DNA of 64,000 nt from positions 2,108,001-2,172,000 of the forward strand of contig CM066311.1 in NCBI GenBank assembly GCA_033807695.1, given 5' to 3'. Position numbers and translations under genes: made by a program. Source of the stretch: Daedaleopsis sinensis. Its lineage: Eukaryota > Basidiomycota > Agaricomycetes > Polyporales > Polyporaceae. The notes under the pieces are model-generated. The model ran no database searches, was not told where the DNA came from, and worked only from the letters and a program-made list of their open reading frames with translations. Positions 21,034-30,144 of this stretch are shown here, piece after piece (the first letter of the stretch is position 1; each line of letters starts with the position of its first letter).

Positions 21034-23824
21034 ATGGACCAGTCTGACCACTCCGAACAGGCCATCCTGGCCCAAGTCTTCGAACGCTCTGCCTCTGCCG
21101 AACTCGCCTTCTGCCACGAACCAGACCCGTCAGATGCTCATGGCCGTCGCCAGTGGTGGGCCCAGTTCAAGATTGAAGTCCGGAACCTGGCAGAGGCTCT
21201 CGAGCGGGTGAGTTCTCCAGCCCGCATCCCGCCCTTCGCAATGGCCGTATGGGCCGAGGTATGTCGCTCTCGCGCGGACGACCGCGAGAGCTTCGTGCCC
21301 TACAACCTCGTCATGTACCGCCCGCTGTGGAGAGGCCGCGCTCAAGATCTGTTCACTGGAGATGAGGATTATACCGTCCCTCATTTGGAGGGATGGTGGA
21401 GTCAATATCGTAAGTAGCCATGTTTTTGTTGTTGTCCCTGTTAACACGGGTCTCGAAGCCTTGTTCCGCGACCAGTACGTCTCCGACGAGACCCGCCGGC
21501 TGTCAATGCACCCGCAACATGGCCCGGCTGAATCAGCGTCGGCTCCGGTAGGCCGTAGGTCAGTCGGACCTCAGTCTGAGACCCGGGTGAGCGCTCCTCC
21601 TCGTACCTCCAACCCGCCCGCCCCGCCAACGGCCGCAATCCCACCCCCTCCTCCTGCTACCCCTTCGCGACGTGAAACCCGGGAGCACGCTGCTCCTTCT
21701 ACACCAACAACCCCACGCGCGCCACCAGCACCTCCTTCCACCTCCGCCCAGCCAGAACCGCGTCCCCCGCCTGCCCCGCCGACTCAGGCCCCGCCCTCTG
21801 GCCGACGGGTCATTCTCCACGTCCCCGAGCCGCCGGTCAACGAACCGGACGATCCGATGGAGGTGGACCAGCCCGAGCCTCAGCAGGAGGTGACACCGGA
21901 GTCTGCGCGCGGTCGCGGGCGCCGAAAAAAGCCGCGCACTCCTAGCCAGGCGCGCAGGAGCCGGAGGAGTACCAGCGGGCGTCGGAGTACCAGCGGGCAT
22001 AGACGTGACCCGTCGTCCGAACGACGTCAAGACACAGAGGTCGTGGAGGAGCAGGAGGACCAGCTAGAGGATGAGGAGGAGGACGAGGAGGGGGAGCCGG
22101 AGGAGGATGGGCAGGAGGAGGTGGAGGCTGATGGGGAGGTACGGCGAGGCAACCTTCTCATCTCCCCCCACGCCTTTTTTGACCCGCTCATCAACAACCC
22201 CATCGACATCTCCACGCACGAAGTCGTCGATGTCTGGGCCCGCTCCGTAAGCACCGGCCTATACGTTGTGCTCTAACGCTGACTAAATTACTCTGAACTA
22301 GTTCGTTAGGTGCGAGAGGTGTGAGAGGGACGACCACCAGGACTGTCGCATCAACATGACGCAGGGCGCGTCGTGTAACCGGTGCACGGTCCTCAAGTCG
22401 TCCTGTTCCTTTGTCCGCAAGGGCACGGGCAGAAGGAGCTACGTCCGCCGGTGGTGGCTGCTGCGCGAGTGGCTCCTGGACCCGAACCGGTCCCAGCACC
22501 CGTGTCACCTACCCCCAGCTGGGCCGAACGAAGGGCGTCCCCCCAAGGATGTCACTGAGGCCATGCAACAAGCACGCGCGGCGAAGAAGAACCAGATCAA
22601 GAGGGTGGTCTACAACAAGCACGCCACCGCTGATACCCCGCCGGTCTACCTGATTGTGAGTGGCTCAGCGCCCGCTCCCATGCCCCCGCCCGTCGCACCC
22701 GTCGCCCCTGCCCCGCCCGTCGCCCCTGCCCCGCCCGTCGCCCCTGCCCCGCCCGTCGCCCCTGCCCCGCCCATCGCCCCTGCCCCGCCCATCGCCCCCG
22801 CCGCGCCCGTCGCCCCCGCCCCGCCCGTCGTCGCACCCGTCGCCCCCGCGACCCCTGCCCGCCGCGCCCCAGCTACCCCCATCCGGCTCCCGGCCGTTGC
22901 GCCCGTGCCGCCTGTCGCCCCCGCCGCCCCCGTCGCCCCCGCCGCCCCCGCCGCCCCCGTTGCGCCCAGGACACCTGCCCGCCGCGCGCCCGCTACACCC
23001 GTCCGGATCCCGGCCGTCGCACCTGTGCCGCCTCTCGCCCGCAGCGTGCCCGTCGCCCCCGCCGCGCCTCCGGCTGAACCTAGGGAGAGGGCAAGCCCTC
23101 CTTCGAGTGAGCAGCCCCAGCGCAAGCGCAAGAGGCTGGATGTGCCGCTGGTGCCACCGGACACGCGTGAGTTTCCCTTTGTCACTATGTGTTCTCTACA
23201 CTAACAACCGTAGGCGATTGGACAGATATTCCGTCGGTGGAGGAAGAGATCGCGCACCGGGCAGAAGGACCGGTCCCCACTCCTCCTGACGACTCCCTCC
23301 TCCCCCCTCCTGACCTGCCATCCGATAGCCGGCCGCCGCGTACCGATCGCGCTCTCTCCCCGCGCACTCCGCCCCACTCCCGCGACACCGCATTCCCGGA
23401 ATTCACCAGCTCCTCCGGCTCTGGGTCCATCCGGCGCAGCTCACTTCGCCGTCATCGGGAACGGACCCCGCCATCCGGGCCAGACGACGACGACGACTGG
23501 TGGTACAATGTCGCGACCGGGAGCAACAGCTTCACCACTACAAGGCAGCTGGCTGCCGAGGTCCGGGATTTGCGTGCGCAGCTCAAAGGGCATGAGCAGG
23601 CCGCCGTTACGCGTCACAACGCGCAAATGGAGCTCCTCCGGGCCATGCGCACGGTTCTCCTGACCCAGCAGGAGCTGCTTGCCACCGTGGACCGCCGGCT
23701 CTTGATTTTGGAGCAAGGAGATGTGCCTCTTGGGCCTGACGAGAACGAGGTGGAGGCTGTCGACGACGACTTTGCCATGCGCGACGATGAGCAGGAATAT
23801 CCCCCACAGGGTAATGACTCGTAG
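21034..23824 (+). CDS. Element ORF B: Pro-rich protein with Zn2Cys6-like cluster and C-terminal coiled coil
   Basis: The ATG at 21034 (ACCATGGACC) starts a folded N-domain (residues about 1-128: [43 protein letters not shown]). An intron at about 21411-21459 joins [16 protein letters not shown] Pro-rich, then acidic and basic ([20 protein letters not shown]) stretch leads to a cysteine cluster after an intron near 22250-22301: [12 protein letters not shown], then [11 protein letters not shown], that is C-x2-C-x7-C-x10-C-x2-C-x6-C. This fits the spacing of fungal Zn(II)2Cys6 DNA-binding domains. A run of APPVAP repeats (22680-23080) and a C-terminal segment with a probable coiled coil ([20 protein letters not shown]) end at 23824. 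Inference: a DNA-binding protein of the element. The family usually reads CGG triplets, which matches the CCGATCGG sites in the arms. Confidence 0.6.
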
Positions 23825-24246
23825 TTACTTGCGCGGACATGTATATCAAAACCATCGTAGTTAGTCGCTCATTTCTTGGTGTAGTCTGTGCGCTGCAAAA
23901 TGTAATGATTTCTTGGAACATGCGAGATACATTCATAGCGAGCACTAACTACTGAGCATTCTGACGAACCCTTTGTGACCGGCGCACTGGCTGAGGGACG
24001 TCTGGCTGGACAAAGGCCTCCTCGGCCTCGCCAGCTGGTTCCTCGGCTTCGCTAGCAGGCTCCTCGGCAATTTCGGCTCTAGTCCGAGCCGCTCGTCCGC
24101 GCGCTCGTCCGCGCGCTCGCCCGCGCGCTCGTCCGCGGCCTCGACCACCCCCAGCGGCCCGACCACGCGGGGCAGACGCCTTACCCGGATGGCCGGCTCC
24201 CTGCTCCGGGCGCTCAATCTCCGGGTCTGACTCATTGCCGTCCGGA

Positions 24247-25052
24247 ATGACGGGCGCGACGGGCGCGACGGGCGCAGCGGGCGCAGCGGGCGCAGCGGGC
24301 GCAGCGGGCGCAGCGGGTATGACGGGGGCGACAGGCGCAGCGGGAGCAGCGGGCGCGACGGGTATGACGGCGGCAGACGGCGCAGCGGGCGCGGCGGGCA
24401 TGACGGTGGCAGACGGCGCAGCGGGCGCGACGGGTATGACGGCGGCAGACGGCGCAGCGGGCACGGCGGGCACGACGGGTACGACGGGCACGACGGGTAC
24501 GACGGGCACGACGGGCGCAGCTCGGGAATCGTACATGAAACTGTTCAAGCCGGATAAACCCTCGGACGACACAGAGCTCCGGGCGACGCTGGACAAGTAT
24601 AAAGTTCTGGAGAAGACGCAGCTGAAGGCAAACACGGCTCTGATTGAGCACAGCGTCCGAGGAGTGAGTCGGGAGCACCTACCGTGGTTCTGGGCTCTGG
24701 GGATGGATGATGGATCTCGCGACGATGGTTGGTCCGCGGAGTGTAAGTGGAGCCAGGTTCGCTCGACAGTAAGCCTGGTTGCTGATCTTTCGCAGTGGCT
24801 AGAGTCATATGGTTGCGGGCCCATGCACGACACATCCGCCTACAGGAAGAGGTCGTTCTGCTTCTTACAGAAATGGAGAAGACATGCGCAACATTCAAGC
24901 ACGAGGAGACCAAATGGAGGAAGCGCAATGAATCGAACTACCCTGGGTGGGCGGCTAGACAGGCTGCGTTGTGGGGGGATCTTCGGCAGCATGCCGAAAG
25001 TGAGTTTACTGTAGTTAAGCAGCTACATCCACCTCCTACAGTAACTTTGTAG
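24247..25052 (+). CDS. Element ORF C: low-complexity N-terminus plus conserved helical C-domain
   Basis: The frame begins in a Gly/Ala/Thr low-complexity run (GATGATGAAG repeats, about 24247-24520), so the true start is uncertain; ATG 24535 ([10 protein letters not shown]) is an alternative. The conserved part follows: [30 protein letters not shown]. An intron at about 24743-24796 (GTAAGT...TCGCAG) leads to [20 protein letters not shown], then [35 protein letters not shown]. This pattern, especially 'WLRA.AR..R..EEV.L...EM', recurs in unnamed polypore proteins near DNA transposons. No catalytic motif is visible. The opposite strand is also open across the repeat (23949-24535, AP-rich with a Gly/Arg tail ending RRSQRVRQNAQ) and could encode a separate basic protein; I rank the + frame higher because of the C-domain. 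Confidence 0.5.
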
Positions 25053-25085
25053 TTTCGCCGGCTTATAGGATGCAGCTATGTGATG

Positions 25086-25360
25086 GATCCACTGTCAAGT
25101 CACACACCTGACAGGTACGATCGGACCACTGAAGTGACCACATCATGGGCCGGATACGAGCACCACAGTGCAAACAGCCATACCCGGATCGGACGGCTCT
25201 AATGGAATGTCAGGTCTTGGATCGGATAATGAATATGCAGATAATAGTAGGTACGATCGTATAACGGAGGTCTCTATAACATACTAGTGATCGGTGTAGC
25301 CCGGTGGCTACATGGCGAATCGGATCCGACAGCCGTAACGGCTATCACAATTATAAGATC
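25086..25360. repeat. Right internal array of GATC-centred phased sites
   Basis: Cores at 25086, 25119, 25153 (GATA), 25187, 25220, 25255, 25289, 25323 and 25357, with steps of 33-35 bases. The contexts are CGATCGGA, CCGGATCGG and CGGATCCG, as in the left arm. It fills the gap between ORF C and ORF D. Confidence 0.85.
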
Positions 25361-25581
25361 CACGTACCATAGTAGATAGAATAGGCCGATGGTCGTAGTG
25401 TCAAGACGAGTGCATTGTGAGTCAATTGGAACAATGTTAATGGTTTTCTACAGATATACAATCACATTGTTCTGGAGCAGCTACAGAGACCAATGATGTT
25501 GTCAATCTACCCGGTGCTACATTATCTGGCGTGAGGATAAGGTCGGGTAGAAAATAGTAAGGTACGTACGATCCACGCCGG

Positions 25582-26276
25582 CTAGTTATCAGCTTCAGCC
25601 GGATCTCCAGCTTCGTCAATATCCGACAAGTGGATGGACATAGGCCTCGGCTGAAGGATGCCCTCAAATGGGACAACATCCTATAATGGAGTAATATGAG
25701 ACTTACCACCATCGCATCTGGTGAGATCCACCAGGACGGCTTGGGAAAGTGGTCAGTGTCGGTCCACTTCCACCAGGCGGGTGTCAACTTCTCCGCGACA
25801 GTTGATACGTCGCCAATCTCCATTAGGAGGAAATCGCGGGAGTCCCGAATCTCGAGGCGGGAAATATCGGCTATGTTGACCCGAAGACGCATACCAAACC
25901 AGTCGGTATGTTCGAGAATATGTAGCATGGTTTGAGGGACCAAGTTAAAGCCTTTGGCTGTCGACACCTGGGCCAGGGTTGCACTAATGCCCATGGCGGG
26001 CATTATCATCCACTGCAAATGACTATTAGCGTGAGTCATAAAGGGCGGGTAACTGAAACTTACAAGCTCACGGCCAATACCGTGGGCAAACCGAGCGCTA
26101 TCCAACGGAGTGGGCTCTGCCGGGTAGTGCATGACCGCCTCCTGGATTCTCCAGCAGTAGAGCTCTGCCTCATTTTCTGCAGCTGTCTTGATTAAATCCT
26201 TGTGGGTGGGGGTTGTTGCGGCTCTGAGGTCAGACGTCGGACTGCCAGGTGGCATGGGGGCAAATGAGTCTGACAT
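25582..26276 (-). CDS. Element ORF D: unknown protein of polypore transposon neighbourhoods
   Basis: ATG at 26276 (MSDSFAPMPPGSPTSDLR). Exon 1 is 26276-26064, intron 26063-26013 (GTAAGT...TTGCAG), exon 2 26012-25707. Recognisable blocks are WRIQEAVMHYPAEPTPLDSA, FAHGIGREL, WMIMPAMGISATLAQ, VPQTMLHILEHTDWFGMRLR, EIRDSRDFLL and PSWWISPDAMV. Similar unnamed proteins continue with a 'DVVPYEG' block. Here DVVPFEGILQPRPMSIHLSD follows only if a 26-base GTAAGT...TTATAG segment (25706-25681) is removed, giving a stop at 25582 and 231 codons. Such an intron would be exceptionally short, so the alternative is a frameshift with read-through to 25437. Function unknown. Confidence 0.55.
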
Positions 26277-26689
26277 GGTGGTGGCAGAAGTGTGAATGAC
26301 CCATTTCCGCAGGTACTGATATATACAATCAGGCTGATTGTTCTTTGGGTTACTTCAATTGTTGACTATGTGACCGAAAACAATGATTGACAATTGTTCA
26401 CAACGGTGATGTGCAATTTTCTATTGTTTGAAGACGCCCAGAGCACAAGCGCCAAAGCATTTTTGCCGCGACGTACTGCGATCGGTCGACTCAGATGGTC
26501 ACCATTGTCCGCCGGATCTGTACATGACACTGATGAGATAGTGGTACGAATGCAAACAGGCACATGCAAATATTTATACCCGGTTCCGGATATCCGGATG
26601 CAAATATTTGGGACCTAATCTGGGCACTTGGCTTGAAACTCTACGGAACAGGTATGGCTAGCACCAACCACGGCGTCTGGTAAGCTCAC

Positions 26690-27600
26690 CTCCTGGTCGG
26701 GCGACAGCGCTGAGTACGGTGAGTGGTGCGTGGGCTGAGAGCCGCGCTGAGCATGGCGAGCCGGGTGCGGGTGCACGGGTACGCGGGTGCGCGGGTGTGC
26801 GGGTGCACGGGTGCGCGGGTGAGAGCCGCGCTGAGTATGGTGAGTGGGCCGCGGGCTGAGAGCCGCGCTGAGCATGGCGAGCCGGGTGCGGGTGCACGGG
26901 TACGCGGGTGCGCGGGTGTGCGGGTGCACGGGTGCGCGGGTGAGAGCCGCGCTGAGTATGGTGAGTGGGCCACGGGCTGAGAGCCGCGCTGAGCATGGCG
27001 AGCCGGGTGCGGGTGCGCGGGTGCGCGAGGTGAGAGCCGCGCTGAGTACGGTGAGTGGTGCGCGGGTGCGCGGGTGCGCGAGGTGAGAGCCGCGCTGAGT
27101 ACGGTGAGTGGTGCGTGGGCTGAGAGCTGCGCTGAGCATGGCGAGCCGGGTGCGGGTGCGCGGGTGTGCGGGTGCACGGGTGAGAGCCGCGCTGAGTATG
27201 GTGAGTGGGCCGCGGGCTGAGAGCCGCGCTGAGCATGGCGAGTGGGCCGCGGGCTGAGAGCCGCGCTGAGCATGGTGAGCCGGGTGCGGGTGCGCGGGTG
27301 CGCGGGTGAGAGCCGCGCTGAGTATGGTGAGTGGGCCGCGGGCTGAGAGTCACGCTGAGCATGGCGAGCCGGGTGCGGGTGCGCGGGTGCGCGGGGTAGA
27401 GCAAGCGCCAGGGGGTGGGGGTGGGAGTAGAGCAAGCGCCAGGGATGCTGCGCAGAGGGAGCGCGGGGCGGGGGCAGAGCAAGCGCTGGGGATGCTGGGC
27501 AGAGGGAGCGCGGGGCGGGCTGGGGCGGGAGTAGAGCAAGCGCCAGGCGGGCGGGGCGAGCAAGCGCCGAGTGGACCGGACAGAAGCAAGCGCCAGATGG
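26690..27600. repeat. G-rich minisatellite in right arm
   Basis: Two interlaced units, GAGAGCCGCGCTGAG(C/T)ATGG and runs of CGGGTGCGCGGGTGTGCGGG, build a higher-order repeat of about 120 bases (near-identical copies start about 26738, 26858 and 26978). It then decays into GTAGAGCAAGCGCCAGG units (27397-27600). Long ORFs on both strands here are consequences of the repeat and are not called as genes. Confidence 0.8.
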
Positions 27601-27634
27601 GTAGGCTGATGGTGAGTGGGCATACTAGTAGTCC

Positions 27635-27763
27635 GATCGGACATGAATACCAGTAACCCACTAGTAGGTACCCAAAGGCCCAGTCGTATCGAACAACTGA
27701 TGTAAGGTATATCCCCCACATCCGATCGGACGGTCCTAGTAGTCTATATACTTTAGTTCGATC
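27635..27763. repeat. Right terminal GATC-site array
   Basis: CCGATCGG at 27633 and 27722, GTATCG at 27687 and CGATCCGG at 27759 lie between the minisatellite and the right TIR, with the last three steps about 36 bases. Confidence 0.6.
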
Positions 27764-27815
27764 CGGTCAGATTGGCCAACTAAAGAGGGGCTATGTCAAT
27801 CATATTGGGTAACTA
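27763..27815 (-). repeat. Right terminal inverted repeat
   Basis: Reverse complement of the left TIR with five mismatches in 53. The outermost bases GGGTAACTA (27807-27815) mirror TAGTTACCC at 16863. Confidence 0.9.
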
Positions 27816-27840
27816 GAGTAGTATATATTTACTGAGTTAT

Positions 27841-29311
27841 GTGTCCAATGGTCTAGCATTAGTAAGCACCGCCCTCTCCATCTCCCTGAAAGCCGACTCC
27901 GAGCCAGATATCTTTGGCAATGGTCATGTAGCGCTCCTCTACTACGATTATGCCTTAACCTTGCCATCCGAGATACGATACATCTGGCAAGAGAGGTTTA
28001 AAGTGTCTACTGGGCTCTACATCCTCTTTCGCTATGCGTTGCTAGCCAACGTTGAGCCAACGTGCTCTACCTCCTCGCTATCTCCAACAAAATAGGAAAC
28101 AAGGTGTGTGGTCATTGCTCTCCGTTGCTAACTACCCACAGAGGTCACTGAACCTCTATCATGGCTCGCAGTGAGTCGATGTGATCGCCCTGAATGCCTG
28201 GAAGCATCTGACCGTGGCGGCTAGCTGCGACACGGTCTACAAAGTCATCGCAGTCATTAGCGTCCTCGGAAGGACGGCGGTCATCTGTGAGTGCTGCGAT
28301 CGTCTCATACATCTAGACACCATCCTGAACTCTCCGAGTTTCCCCTCCTAGTCACCTTTCTTATGCGTACCTACGCCGTGTGGCACAAGAGCACGTCCAT
28401 TCTGATTTGTCTCGGTGCCGTCGGCCTCGCCTGCGTCATCATAGACTGCGTGAGTGACCTGAATCTTGACCCATAATTCGACTGAATGGGTCCCGCTGCG
28501 TGCAGATGCATGTTCCAGGCGTAAAGTGCCACGGTTCGTCCACAAACCAGCTGTGCGTCTTCGCTTTTGATAGTCTTCGTCTGTCCACATTGTGATTCTA
28601 CTCCATCACGTCTGATACGTAGTGGTATGTGTGCCGAGTTATCTGTCTACCCTGAGACACTGACATCACACATATCACAGAGAACACGCTACTGTCCATC
28701 CTCGTCTGCGTGTTCGAGACGAGCGCAACCATCCTTACATTCCTGCGGAGTATGCAGACGCTACACCTCGGAGGCGGATTGATCTCTCTCAGGAAGCATA
28801 CCTTAGAATACCTCATTATCAAGCAAGGTGTTCTACACTTCGGGTAAGAACCCAGATCGCTCCACTGTATGATGAACTATCTTCACCCTGTGCCTCCCAC
28901 ATGCAGTCTTGTCTCCGTCTTCACCGTCGGCGCAACTGTCCTCAACTTCGTGAGTACGATGTCTACCTCCACCGCATGTGCCTGCATATACTGAAATTAA
29001 TGCCTTGTAGAGAGCCTTGGTATGTCTCCTTGCTTCTTCGAAAGCCGGAAGTCCTAACCACTGCACCAGGGTGGCTTCCCGCAACGCTTGCTGAACGCTT
29101 TAACCCTACCGTATGTTGGCATCCGGTCTACGTTGACAAGTTCATAGCCAACACTTCACACAGGCTCTCCGGCATTCTCTCTGCCCGCTTCATCCTCCGC
29201 ATCCGCGCCTTCAGCAAGAACACGGACCCGTTCGGCAGCGGCAGCTCACACGGCGATGTCTCCATCAGGGAAACCTCCTCTGGCCATTTTGCAATAATTC
29301 TCAATAATTAA
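27841..29311 (+). CDS. DUF6533-type multi-pass membrane protein, 5' end missing
   Basis: The first exon reads LLYYDYALTLPSEIRYIW, the signature of the basidiomycete DUF6533 family (a TM protein opening with 'YDYLLT...E...IW'). Later exons carry typical helices: TFLMRTYAVWHKSTSILICL, ILVCVFETSATILTFL, LVSVFTVGATVL, and a last exon with LSGILSARFILRIRAFSKN ending 29311. There is no in-frame ATG before the first recognisable block; the frame runs open towards the TIR that ends 26 bases upstream at 27815. In addition an 11-base duplication (GCCAACGTTGA/GCCAACGTG near 28046) shifts the frame from NVLYLLAISNKIGN to a stop at 28095. The insertion of the upstream element probably removed the 5' end. 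Likely a decaying gene; function of the family is unknown. Confidence 0.6.
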
Positions 29312-29540
29312 TACTAAGTATTCTCCTAATTCTCCCCGCCTGTCCACGCCGCCCGCCGCAGTGACCGAGTGAGAAACTCACCGTATGTTGATTATTATGT
29401 TGATACTCCGAATGTCACGGTGTGTCTCTGCGTGATGACTGACTCACGAACACCCGGACAGGTATTGCCAATTGTCAAGGTGACAGATGTATGCCTGGGC
29501 CGCTGTCATGATGATAGTCATCAGCAATATGTCATGCTGT

Positions 29541-29745
29541 CCTGGGCGACCTGGCCAGGCGGGGCAGTCGTGTCAGGCTCTACAGGCCGCGGACCTACCA
29601 GGTGAAGTGGGTCCGCCTAGTAGGTCCGTGGTGTACCTGAGCAGTTCACTCAGGTTAACGAGCGGAACTCAGGAGGTAGTGCACCAGGTTTGATCACAGA
29701 CCGGGTATCATCACACTAGACGGCGCCTGACCTCAACCTGGCACA
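29541..29745. repeat. Left CAGGT/ACCTG-rich subterminal segment
   Basis: Holds GACCTGGCCAGGCGG, CTACCAGGTG, GTACCTGAG, CTCAGGTTAAC, CTCAGGAGG, CACCAGGTTT and CCTCAACCTGG within 200 bases, an obvious enrichment over its surroundings. It mirrors the right segment at 37487-37652. Confidence 0.55.
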
Positions 29746-30144
29746 CAATGGAGAGTAGGCGACACATATGTATATTCGCACGACCAATTACACAGGGAGC
29801 ACAGCGCGATAGTAGTACGTGACGATGAACCATGGTGCGAACAGTAGCACTGACGACATACTAATGTACGAGAAGGCGTAGTAGGACAGAAATGATATAT
29901 GGTTTTGGGGGGTTTATTTGGGAGACGGAGACGTGAATCGTATTCTTGTCTACAAAGTTGAAGTTAGTAAATGCTGACGGACTTGTGGATGGAAGAGCGT
30001 GATGAGTACGTACGGGATTTTTTGACAGCGTATACGCGGTCTCGTTGGCGAGGTGTTGTTGATGAGTGGCACTGGAGAACATAATTGATGTGAGCGTGCA
30101 AGAGAGAATGGACGAGACCTACAGTACCTTTGATTTTACGACAT

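Larger units (their letters stand above)
16863..27815. mobile_element. 10.95-kb TIR-bounded DNA element with phased subterminal sites and four ORFs, no recognised transposase
   Basis: The edges are a 53-base inverted repeat (16863-16915 and 27763-27815, 48 of 53 matching) starting TAGTTACCCAATATGATTGA. Inside are long arrays of GATC-centred CCGATCGG-like sites, four spliced ORFs (A -, B +, C +, D -) and a G-rich minisatellite. None of the ORFs shows a DDE/D, HUH, tyrosine recombinase or reverse transcriptase signature that I can see. They do resemble unnamed proteins that recur around DNA transposons in polypores. If the TIR starts at GTTACCC, both flanks carry TA, consistent with a TA target duplication, but the exact edge is not certain. 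It may be non-autonomous, or its transposase may be unrecognised. Confidence 0.75.

Noticed and set aside
22646..23185. 179-residue Gly/Ala-rich - strand ORF
   Set aside because: Antisense shadow of the APPVAP-encoding repeat in ORF B.
26658..27719. Long ORFs (up to 353 residues) on both strands
   Set aside because: They follow from the G-rich minisatellite lacking stops; repeats of RTRAPAHP/SARLS are translation of the repeat.
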